Assembly: GCF_014653695.1 (NCBI RefSeq)
Contig: NZ_BNAR01000001.1
Coordinates: forward strand, 744,001 to 808,000
Source of the DNA: Lentzea cavernae
GTDB taxonomy: Bacteria; Actinomycetota; Actinomycetes; Mycobacteriales; Pseudonocardiaceae
Length of the DNA stretch: 64,000 bases
Direction of reading: 5' to 3'
Shown here: positions 26,812 to 33,967 of the stretch, in pieces
Layout of the letters: each line of letters opens with the position of its first letter
Numbering within the stretch: the first letter of the stretch is position 1
Notes under the pieces: generated by a model
The model's database searches: none
What the model was told of the DNA's origin: nothing
What the model saw: the letters and a program-made list of their open reading frames with translations, nothing else
Program-made: the position numbers and the translations under genes

Positions 26812-27423
26812 TCAGCTCAGGCCGTGGGCGATCCGGGTCACGAAGGCCGCCAGCCGGTCCGGCGTGAACCGCTCCGGATCGGTGAGCACCAGCCGGCCCG
26901 ACATCTCCGCCAGCGCGAGCATCGCGTGGCCGAGCAGGGCCGGGTCGAGATCGGGCAGGCGGCCGAGCTCCTCCAGGCCCAGCGCGGCCAGGTCCTCGAT
27001 CTGCGCCAGGACACCGGCGCGGACGAGTTCGACCTGCTCGCGGAACTCGGCCGGGGTGCCCTCGGGCGGCAGGAGCACGAGGCGCCAGCGGTCGGGGGCC
27101 TCCACGACGGCGTTCACGAACACCCGGACGGCGTCGGCGAACGCGTCGTCCGGGGCCCTGGTCGCGAAGTCGGTGGGCAGGGCGGCGGCGACCTGCTCGG
27201 TGGCGCGGACCGCCTCGCGTTCGAGCAGGGCGCTGATGAGCTCGCCGCGGTTCGCGAACAGGTCGTAGAGCACCGGTTTGGTGACTTCGGCCTGTTTGGC
27301 GACGGATTCCATCGTCACGCTGCCGAAGCCGGCCGGGATCAGGCTCAGGGCGGCGTCCAGCAACTGCTCGCGGCGCTGCTCGGGCGGCAGGCGGCGGGCG
27401 TACTTCCGACGCGTTGTGCTCAC
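26812..27423 (-). CDS. TetR family repressor of the PF10118/reductase/EphD operon
   Basis: A 203-residue TetR protein with the helix-turn-helix at residues 15-60 (REQLLDAALSLIPAGFGSVTMESVAKQAEVTKPVLYDLFANRGEL). The GTG at 27423 has no Shine-Dalgarno. The divergent spacer is almost filled by a two-fold symmetric operator (27433-27477), so it very probably represses itself and the downstream operon. The ligand is unknown, probably a lipid or aromatic substrate of that operon. Confidence 0.9.
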   Translation of the reverse strand: MSTTRRKYARRLPPEQRREQLLDAALSLIPAGFGSVTMESVAKQAEVTKPVLYDLFANRGELISALLEREAVRATEQVAAALPTDFATRAPDDAFADAVRVFVNAVVEAPDRWRLVLLPPEGTPAEFREQVELVRAGVLAQIEDLAALGLEELGRLPDLDPALLGHAMLALAEMSGRLVLTDPERFTPDRLAAFVTRIAHGLS

Positions 27424-27432
27424 GGGGCCATA

Positions 27433-27477
27433 TTGCTACGGTGGCGTAGCTTTCACAAAGCTACGGGCGCGTAGCAA
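27433..27477. promoter_or_regulatory. Doubly palindromic TetR operator
   Basis: Four GCTACG/CGTAGC arms are arranged symmetrically: TTGCTACG-gtgg-CGTAGCTTT, a CAC centre, then AAAGCTACG-ggcg-CGTAGCAA. Each half is a palindrome, and the two halves are mirror images of each other. This suits two TetR dimers binding side by side between the divergent genes. Confidence 0.85.
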
Positions 27478-27507
27478 TGGGCGCCGTGAGGTCGCGGAGG
27501 TACTGCG

Positions 27508-28365
27508 ATGGAGCCGGACAACCTCGTTCTGCAGCCCCGTGACGTGCGGTTCGACTGGTCGGCGCTGCCGATGCACTGGGTCCCGGACGAGCCGGTGGCC
27601 ACGCACGTCATGAACGTCCTGCACCTGCTGCTGCCCGAGGGCGAGCGGTGGTTCGTGCGGACGTTCCAGCAGGCCGTGCCGCTGATCTCCGACGACACGC
27701 TGCGCGAGGACGTGCTCGGGTTCATCGGGCAGGAGGCCGTGCACGCCGAGGCCCACAGCGAGGTGCTCGACCACCTGCTCGCCAACGGGCTGGACCCGCG
27801 GCCGTTCACCCGGCAGATGGAGCACGTGTTCGGCCGGATCCTCGGTCCCCGGGCCGGGCTGACCGCGTCGCAGGCCCGCGAGCAATTGATCGAACGGGTC
27901 GCGATCGTCGCCGCCGTCGAGCACTTCACGGCGTACCTGGGCGACTGGATGCTCAACGCGGACGCGTTGGACCGCGCGGGCATCCACCCGGTCATGCTGG
28001 ACCTGTTGCGCTGGCACGCGGCCGAGGAGGTCGAGCACCGCAGCGTCGCGTACGACCTGATGTGCCACCTCGACCGCCGGTACGTGCGGAGGGCGCGCAC
28101 CATGCTGCTGGTCGCGCCGGTGCTCTTCTGGCTCTGGGTGCGCGGGGCGCGGTTCATGGTGCGCGCGGACAAGTCGACGAAAGCGCGGCTGACCTGGCGC
28201 GAGACCATGCGGGCGGGACGGCGCGGGCTGCTGCCCCGGCTGTCGGAGATCTTCCGGGCGTTCCTGCGGTACTTCCACCCTGCGTACCACCCGAAGCAGG
28301 AAGGCTCGACGTCCCAGGCGATCGCCTACCTGGCGTCCTCGCCCGCGGCTCGCGAGGCGCACTGA
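27508..28365 (+). CDS. Predicted metal-dependent hydrolase (PF10118 family)
   Basis: A 285-residue protein of the PF10118 family. The helical body has spaced Glu/His motifs resembling a ferritin-like di-metal site: FIGQEAVHAEAH, VAAVEHFTAYLGDW and WHAAEEVEHRSVAYD. These four-helix ExxH pairs could hold two irons. A hydrophobic segment (TMLLVAPVLFWLWV) suggests membrane association. It is followed directly (TGATG) by a ferredoxin-type reductase gene. An iron oxygenase with its electron donor is therefore attractive, although the family name says hydrolase and the chemistry is unproven. Confidence 0.82.
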   Translation: MEPDNLVLQPRDVRFDWSALPMHWVPDEPVATHVMNVLHLLLPEGERWFVRTFQQAVPLISDDTLREDVLGFIGQEAVHAEAHSEVLDHLLANGLDPRPFTRQMEHVFGRILGPRAGLTASQAREQLIERVAIVAAVEHFTAYLGDWMLNADALDRAGIHPVMLDLLRWHAAEEVEHRSVAYDLMCHLDRRYVRRARTMLLVAPVLFWLWVRGARFMVRADKSTKARLTWRETMRAGRRGLLPRLSEIFRAFLRYFHPAYHPKQEGSTSQAIAYLASSPAAREAH

Positions 28366-29276
28366 TGCTGGGCACACAGATTCTGGACGGCCTCACGCGG
28401 TTCGGCTCCCTCTACGACGCCGCCGTCACCCGGTTCGGCGGGCGGGCACGACCGGGCGCGGCACGGGATGCGTTGTGGCTCGACGTCGTCGAACGCGCAC
28501 AGGTGGCGGACGGCGTGGTGAGCCTCCGCTTCGGAGGCCCGGCGCTGCCCGCCTGGCAGCCGGGCTGTCACGTAGACCTGCACCTGCCGTCCGGGCTGCG
28601 CCGCCAGTACTCGCTGTGCGGTGATCCGGGCGAGGACACCTACCGGATCGCCGTGCGCGAGGTCGCCACCGGCTCCCGCGAGGTGCAGGCGTTGCGGGTG
28701 GGCGACCGGATCCAGGTCCGCGGGCCGCGCAACGCCTTCCCGTTCGCGGGCCTCGGACCTGTCGTGTTCGTGGCCGGCGGCATCGGGATCACGCCGATCC
28801 TGCCGATGGTGCACGCGGCCGCCCGGCAGGACCTCGACTGGCGGCTCGTGTACTGCGGGCGCTCCACGGCGGCGATGCCGTTCCTGGACGAACTGCCCCT
28901 CGGCCGCGTCGACGTGCGGATCGGCCGGGGTGAGCCGCTGCTCGCCGGCGCCTCGCCCGGCGGCGCGGTGTACTGCTGCGGTCCGGCGACGATGCTCGAC
29001 CAGGTGCGGGCCGAGTTCTCGTCGCGGTGGCTTCACTTCGAGCGCTTCAGCCCGCCGCCGATCGTGGACGGGCGCCCGTTCACGGTGGAACTGCGCCGCA
29101 GCGGGGTATCACTGGAGGTGCCCGCCGACCGGTCGGCGCTGGACGTGATCTCCGACGTCCGGCCGTCGGTCGCCTACTCGTGCCGGCAGGGGTTCTGCGG
29201 CACGTGCGACGTCGGCGGCGTGCGGATCTGCGTGGACAGGCCCACGGGCGATCGACTGGTCTTGGAGGAGCTGTGA
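28365..29276 (+). CDS. Ferredoxin-type oxidoreductase with shortened [2Fe-2S] domain
   Basis: A 303-residue flavoprotein reductase of the vanillate/phthalate-demethylase-reductase type. The order is a flavin domain (RQYSL at 80-84), an NAD domain (VAGGIGITPILPM, then YCCGP near 203), and a C-terminal plant-type ferredoxin domain. The cluster cysteines are Cys273, Cys278, Cys281 and Cys289. The last spacing is 7 residues instead of about 29, because the segment normally between the third and fourth cysteine is missing. Whether it still holds a [2Fe-2S] cluster is open. It is coupled on both sides (TGATG upstream, GTGA downstream) and is the likely electron donor to the PF10118 protein. Confidence 0.85.
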   Translation: MLGTQILDGLTRFGSLYDAAVTRFGGRARPGAARDALWLDVVERAQVADGVVSLRFGGPALPAWQPGCHVDLHLPSGLRRQYSLCGDPGEDTYRIAVREVATGSREVQALRVGDRIQVRGPRNAFPFAGLGPVVFVAGGIGITPILPMVHAAARQDLDWRLVYCGRSTAAMPFLDELPLGRVDVRIGRGEPLLAGASPGGAVYCCGPATMLDQVRAEFSSRWLHFERFSPPPIVDGRPFTVELRRSGVSLEVPADRSALDVISDVRPSVAYSCRQGFCGTCDVGGVRICVDRPTGDRLVLEEL

Positions 29277-30892
29277 AGGTGCGTTCCGGAGAAGTCGAGC
29301 TGGCCGTGCAGGTGCGCGGCACGTCCGGACCCGTGGTGGTGCTGGTGCACGGGTACCCGGACACGCACGAGGTCTGGGACCGCGTGGCCGCGTTGCTGGA
29401 AAAGGACTTCCGGGTCGTCACCTACGACGTGCGCGGCGCGGGCGAGTCCTCCGCTCCGTCCACTGAGGACGGTTACCGGCTCGCACTGCTGGCGGAGGAC
29501 CTGTTCGCGGTGATCGACGCGGTCAGCCCGGACGAACCGGTGCACCTCGTGGGCCACGACTGGGGGTCGATCCAGTCGTGGGAGGCCGTGACGACACCCG
29601 GCGCGCGGATCGCCACGTTCACCTCGATCTCCGGACCGTGCCTCGACCACATGGGCCACTGGTCGCGCAAGCGCCTGTCGATCGCCCACCTCAAGCAGTT
29701 CTTCCGCTCCTGGTACATCGGCGCGTTCCACCTGCCGGTGCTCGCGCCGTTGTTCTGGCGGCTCTACCTCGGCCCGCGCTGGGGCGGTGTCCTCGAACGC
29801 CTCGAGGGCGTGAAGGTGAAGCCCGCGCGCACGATCACGTCGGACGCGGTGCGCGGGATCTCGTTGTACCGGGCCAACATCCGGCAGGTCATGCGCTCAC
29901 CGCGGCAGCGGGTCGCGCCCATGCCCGTGCAGGTCGTCCAGCCGACCCGCGACCGCTACGTCCGCACCGAACCCCTCGACCTCGAACGCTGGGTGCCGTC
30001 GCTGCGGCGGCGCAGGATCGCGGCCGGGCACTGGGCGCCGCTGAGCCACCCGGAGCCGCTCGCCCGGATGATCGGCGAGTTCGTCGCGGACTCCACCGCC
30101 CAGCGCGAGCTCGTCGTGATCACGGGTGGTGGCAGCGGCATCGGCCGGGCCACCGCGGTGGCGTTCGCCGGCACCGGCGCTCGGGTCGTGGTGTCCGATG
30201 TGGACATCGAGTCCGCCAGGGAGACCGCGGAGATGACCGGTGGTCACGCCTACGAGGTCGACGTGCGCTCCGAAGAGGCGGTGCGGGCCTGGGCGCGGCA
30301 GGTCGCGGACGAGCACGGCGTGCCGGACGTCGTCGTGAACAACGCCGGCATCGCCCACTCCGGGTCGTTCCTGTCGACGTCCACCGAGCAGTGGCAACGG
30401 GTGCTGGACGTCAACCTGTGGGGCGTCGTGCACGGCTGCCGGGCGTTCGGCGAGCTGATGGTCGACCGCGGCGAGGGCGGCCACATCGTGAACCTGTCCT
30501 CGGTGGCGGCCTACCTGCCGTCGAAGATCCTCTCCGCCTACGCCACCAGCAAGGCCGCGGTGTTCATGCTCTCCGACTGCCTGCGGGCGGAGCTCGCGCC
30601 GCACGCCATCGGCGTCAGCGCCATCTGTCCTGGGCTCGTGCACACGAACATCACCGCGACCGCGACGTTCTCCGGTGTCAGCTCCGAGGAGGAACGCCGC
30701 AAGCAGGACCGCGCGACGCGGATCTACGCCCGGCGCGGCTTCGGCCCCGAGGGCGTGGCGCGCGAGATCGTGCGCGCGGTGAGGACCGGCCGGCCGGTGG
30801 TGCCGGTGACGGTCGAGGCCAAGGCGGCCTGGCTCGCCGACCGGGTCGCACCCGGTTTGCTGCGCTCGTTCGCCAAGCTGGACCCGTCCTGA
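29273..30892 (+). CDS. EphD-like alpha/beta hydrolase-SDR fusion
   Basis: A 539-residue two-domain enzyme. Residues 1-272 are an alpha/beta-hydrolase of epoxide-hydrolase type: HGYPDTHEVW, nucleophile Asp96 in GHDWGS, His252 near the domain end. Residues 280-539 are a short-chain dehydrogenase: TGGGSGIG at 284-291, NNAG at 356-359, Ser410, Tyr423 and Lys427. The same fusion is seen in mycobacterial EphD (Rv2214c), linked to mycolic-acid modification. The GTG at 29273 overlaps the reductase stop and follows GGAGGAG. Probable role: hydrolysis of an epoxide followed by oxidation of the alcohol in the same pathway. Confidence 0.9.
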   Translation: MKVRSGEVELAVQVRGTSGPVVVLVHGYPDTHEVWDRVAALLEKDFRVVTYDVRGAGESSAPSTEDGYRLALLAEDLFAVIDAVSPDEPVHLVGHDWGSIQSWEAVTTPGARIATFTSISGPCLDHMGHWSRKRLSIAHLKQFFRSWYIGAFHLPVLAPLFWRLYLGPRWGGVLERLEGVKVKPARTITSDAVRGISLYRANIRQVMRSPRQRVAPMPVQVVQPTRDRYVRTEPLDLERWVPSLRRRRIAAGHWAPLSHPEPLARMIGEFVADSTAQRELVVITGGGSGIGRATAVAFAGTGARVVVSDVDIESARETAEMTGGHAYEVDVRSEEAVRAWARQVADEHGVPDVVVNNAGIAHSGSFLSTSTEQWQRVLDVNLWGVVHGCRAFGELMVDRGEGGHIVNLSSVAAYLPSKILSAYATSKAAVFMLSDCLRAELAPHAIGVSAICPGLVHTNITATATFSGVSSEEERRKQDRATRIYARRGFGPEGVAREIVRAVRTGRPVVPVTVEAKAAWLADRVAPGLLRSFAKLDPS

Positions 30893-30912
30893 CGGCATGA
30901 CGTGGAACGTCG

Positions 30913-30953
30913 ACGAGCTCGCGACCGGCACACCGGTCGGCCCGCGAGCTCGT
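30913..30953. terminator. Bidirectional terminator-like hairpin
   Basis: ACGAGCTCGCG and CGCGAGCTCGT (11 pairs) enclose an inner ACCGG-caca-CCGGT stem, between the convergent ephD-like and TPR genes. Confidence 0.82.
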
Positions 30954-30969
30954 GCGCGCGTTCACATCG

Positions 30970-31410
30970 CTAGACGTCGGCGAGTTCTCCACCGAAGGCG
31001 GCCGCCAGCCGCAGCCACGGCGCGGCCTCCTCGGACCGGCCCTGCCGCTCCAGCGTCCGCCCGAGCAGCAGGTGGGCGTAGTGCTCGACCGGGTCGCGGT
31101 CCACGACCACGCGGAGCTGCGCCTCGGCCTTGCCCAGCTGCGCCGAGTGGTAGTAGGCGCGGGCCAGCAGCAGGCTGAGGTCCGTCTGGAACGGCACCTC
31201 GGCGGCGACGTCGGCGAGCAGTTCCGCGGCCTTGATGTAGTCGCGGGACTCGAACAGCAGCTGCGCGCGCTCCCACTTGTCCGCGGGAGTCTCGACGTAG
31301 TCGCTGTCGAACAGGTGCCTCACCGTCACCCAGCGGTCTGCCGCCACCTCACCGTTGGGCTGGTAGGCGTTGAAACCCGTGCTGTCGTGCACCGAGAATT
31401 CGTTGTTCAT
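30970..31410 (-). CDS. Tetratricopeptide repeat protein
   Basis: A 146-residue soluble protein with two or three TPR-type helical hairpins (WERAQLLFESRDYIKAAELLADV, DLSLLLARAYYHSAQLGKAEAQL, YAHLLLGRTLERQGRSEEAAPWL). The N-terminus has an NEFSVHDSTGFNAYQPNG segment. ATG at 31410 follows GGGAGG by 5 bases and overlaps the carboxylesterase stop (ATGA), so it is the second gene of that pair. TPRs usually mediate protein contacts. The partner is not evident. Confidence 0.8.
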   Translation of the reverse strand: MNNEFSVHDSTGFNAYQPNGEVAADRWVTVRHLFDSDYVETPADKWERAQLLFESRDYIKAAELLADVAAEVPFQTDLSLLLARAYYHSAQLGKAEAQLRVVVDRDPVEHYAHLLLGRTLERQGRSEEAAPWLRLAAAFGGELADV

Positions 31411-32879
31411 CGAACCTCCCTTCCGGCGCGTACAACGCCGTCCAGAGACAGGTATTCCCACGTGTGGTCCTGCCAGATCAGCCGCGACCGCTCGTGCGGG
31501 TACACCGTCACCGAGTCCTCGGCGTCGAAGACCCGCGTCAGGCGGTCCGCGGAGTAGGCGGGCCAGCCCGGGTCGCCGTCTGCGGCGAACCCGGTCCACG
31601 CCGCCCTCATGCGTGCGGACACCTCGTGCGCCTCGGGCGTGATCTCGCCCAGCACCGCGGCCGCCTGCCCGCGGTCGATGGTGCCGAACACCAGTGGAAC
31701 GTCGATGCCGTGGCACGCGCGGAAGACCTCGGTCGGCGCCCAGGCCACCTCGTAGACGTGCGCCCGGCCACCGCCCGCGACCTGCGCCTCGGCGAGGTGC
31801 AGCGACGGCATGCGGAACAGCCAGTCCGAGCAGACGAGTTCGAACAGCTCCTCCGGTTCCAGGACCGGGTACGCGAGGCCGGGCGCGAAGATCTCCAGTG
31901 CGGCCGACGCCTGCTCCGCCGTGACGGTGCCGACGAGGCCCTCCAGCACGGACAACAGTCGTTGTTCGTCGCGCGTGTGCCCGGCGATCAGCTCGACGTC
32001 GCGTGCCGCGCCCGACTTGAGGGCCTCCCACGGCGTCACGGGGAGGACGTCGCCGTCGACCACGGGCGCGAACGGGATGCGCTTGTGCGCGGCCTGACCC
32101 CAGCGGGTGATCTCGTGCATCCTGGCCATGACCTCGTCGCCCGCCGCCGGCAGGAGTTCGGGGTCCACAGTGGACAGGTCGGCGACGGTCGGCCGCAGTC
32201 CCAGTTCGGCCGCGCACTCGGCGGCGATGTCCGCGGCCAGCTCCGGCGTGAAGAACACACCGGGGACGCTGCTCGCGATCGCGCGGTGGAACAGCCCCTT
32301 CGCGCGCGGCATGGCGAGCAACGCCGCCACCGAACCCCCACCGGCCGACTGCCCGAACACCGTCACGCGCCCCGGATCCCCGCCGAACGCGCGGATGTTG
32401 CCGCGCACCCACTCCAGCGCCGCGACCTGGTCCAGCAGCCCGCGGTTGGCCGGAGCGCCCTCGATCCGCGCGAACCCCTCGATGCCGACGCGGTAGTTGA
32501 ACGTCACGACCACGACGCCGCCGGACGTGAGCCGCGTGCCGTCGTACTCGGGCAGACCGGACATGCCGACCGTGTAGGCGCCGCCCTGGATCCACACCAT
32601 CACCGGCAGGTCGCCGGCCAGGTCCGGCGACCAGACGTTCAGCGTCAGCCAGTCGTCGCCGGCCGATCCGATGCCGTCCATGCCGAACACGCCCGCCTGC
32701 GGTGGAGGCGGCCCGAACTCCAGCGCGTCCCGGACGCCCTCCCACTTCTCCACCGGTTGCGGTGCCAAGAAACGCCGAGGTCCGACGGGCGGCGCGGCGA
32801 ACGGGATGCCGCGGAACACCGCCGTCCCCGACTCCGCAGCGCCACGAACCGTTCCCCCGGTGACCCGAACCTCGACCAT
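31407..32879 (-). CDS. Type B carboxylesterase
   Basis: A 490-residue alpha/beta-hydrolase of the carboxylesterase type B family. Landmarks are FRGIPFAAPPVGPRRF near the start, the nucleophile elbow VFGQSAGGGSVAALL, the oxyanion region IQGGAYTVG (canonical HGGGF/WIHGG), a DWLFRMP segment and a C-terminal catalytic His region (ACHGIDVPLVFG). No signal peptide is seen, so it is cytoplasmic. It should cleave carboxylic esters of broad range. It is coupled to the TPR protein gene downstream. Confidence 0.92.
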   Translation of the reverse strand: MVEVRVTGGTVRGAAESGTAVFRGIPFAAPPVGPRRFLAPQPVEKWEGVRDALEFGPPPPQAGVFGMDGIGSAGDDWLTLNVWSPDLAGDLPVMVWIQGGAYTVGMSGLPEYDGTRLTSGGVVVVTFNYRVGIEGFARIEGAPANRGLLDQVAALEWVRGNIRAFGGDPGRVTVFGQSAGGGSVAALLAMPRAKGLFHRAIASSVPGVFFTPELAADIAAECAAELGLRPTVADLSTVDPELLPAAGDEVMARMHEITRWGQAAHKRIPFAPVVDGDVLPVTPWEALKSGAARDVELIAGHTRDEQRLLSVLEGLVGTVTAEQASAALEIFAPGLAYPVLEPEELFELVCSDWLFRMPSLHLAEAQVAGGGRAHVYEVAWAPTEVFRACHGIDVPLVFGTIDRGQAAAVLGEITPEAHEVSARMRAAWTGFAADGDPGWPAYSADRLTRVFDAEDSVTVYPHERSRLIWQDHTWEYLSLDGVVRAGREVR

Positions 32880-32930
32880 CCGCGGATCGTGGCCCCAACG
32901 CCCGCGGAAAGCGAGGGAATTACCGCGCGC

Positions 32931-33899
32931 TCACGCCGTGACGACGACCTTCGCCTGGGCGTGCCGCGACTCCACGTGGCGGATCGCGTCCGGGGCGTCG
33001 GTCAGCGGATACGTCCGCTCGATCACCGGCACCAGCTTCCCCGACTCGGCCAGCTCCCGCAGCGCGGCCAGGTTCTCCTTGCTGGGCTTGGCCTCCAGCA
33101 CCACGAGCCGCTGGCGGGAGAACGAGGCGAGCAGCTTGCCCTGGATGATCAGCCTGTACGGGCCGAACAGCACGCCGCCGGTGAAGCTGCCGCCGCCGGA
33201 GAGCACCAGGGTGCCGTCCGGGGTGAGCAACGCGCGCAACTCCGCCATGGACCTGTTCCCCACCAGGTCGAACACGACGTCGTAGATCTGCCCGGAGCGG
33301 GTGAAGTCCGTCGTCCGGTAGTCGAAGACGTGGTCGGCGCCGACCGAGCGGACCTGCTCGACGTTGCGCGTGCTGCACACGCCGGTCACGACGGCCTTGC
33401 GCGCCTTGGCGATCTGCACCGCCATCAGCCCGACCCCGCCGGACGCGCCGTTGATCAGCACCTTCTGCCCGGCCTGCACCTCGCGCAGGCCCGTCCACGC
33501 GGTGTTGCCCGCCAGCGGAAGCGTCGCCGCCTGCTCGAACGTGAGGTTGGACGGCTTGTGCGCCACCAGGTGCACGGGCACCCGGACGTACTCGGCGAAG
33601 GCCCCCTCGACCTCGCCGAACACCTCGTCCCCGACCTGCACCATGCCGCTCACGCCGGGCCCGACCTCCTCGACCACGCCCGCGAAGTCCCTCCCCCGGA
33701 TCCGCGTCTTCGGGCCCTTCCACCCCAGGAACAGCCGCGCGAAGTACGGGTCGCCGCGCATGACGTGCCAGTCGGCGGCGTTGACCGACGACGCCCGCAC
33801 CCGCACCAGCACCTCGCCCGCCGCCGGCACGGGCCGTTCGACCTCCCGCAGCTGCAACACGTCCGCGGAGCCGTATCTGTCCTGGACGATGGCCTTCAT
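32931..33899 (-). CDS. MDR-family NAD(P)-dependent oxidoreductase (quinone reductase-like)
   Basis: A 322-residue zinc-free medium-chain reductase. It starts MKAIVQDRYGSADVLQLREV. The GroES-like domain includes GRDFAGVVEEVGPGV, and the Rossmann fold has INGASGGVGLMAVQIAK. The lack of zinc-ligand cysteines and the opening match QOR/zeta-crystallin-like enzymes that reduce quinones or enones with NADPH. The ATG at 33899 follows GGGAGG. A frame extension to 33953 is not supported by a ribosome site. Two overlapping palindromes lie in its promoter. Confidence 0.9.
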   Translation of the reverse strand: MKAIVQDRYGSADVLQLREVERPVPAAGEVLVRVRASSVNAADWHVMRGDPYFARLFLGWKGPKTRIRGRDFAGVVEEVGPGVSGMVQVGDEVFGEVEGAFAEYVRVPVHLVAHKPSNLTFEQAATLPLAGNTAWTGLREVQAGQKVLINGASGGVGLMAVQIAKARKAVVTGVCSTRNVEQVRSVGADHVFDYRTTDFTRSGQIYDVVFDLVGNRSMAELRALLTPDGTLVLSGGGSFTGGVLFGPYRLIIQGKLLASFSRQRLVVLEAKPSKENLAALRELAESGKLVPVIERTYPLTDAPDAIRHVESRHAQAKVVVTA

Positions 33900-33942
33900 C
33901 GGGTCCTCCCTCTCTTGCGGAGGAAGGTAAGGCGCGGCAACG

Positions 33943-33967
33943 CCCTGACACATCAGGGACGTTCCCT
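33943..33967. promoter_or_regulatory. Interlocked palindromes upstream of the MDR gene
   Basis: CCCTGA-caca-TCAGGG (33943-33958) overlaps AGGGA-CGT-TCCCT (33955-33967) by four bases. They sit about 45-70 bases before the MDR start and abut the LRR stop. This could be an operator for a redox- or drug-responsive regulator, or a weak hairpin terminator for the upstream LRR operon. Confidence 0.5.

Noticed and set aside
25853..30892. Natural-product biosynthetic cluster
   Set aside because: There are tailoring-like enzymes but no core synthase, and the genes are controlled by separate regulators.
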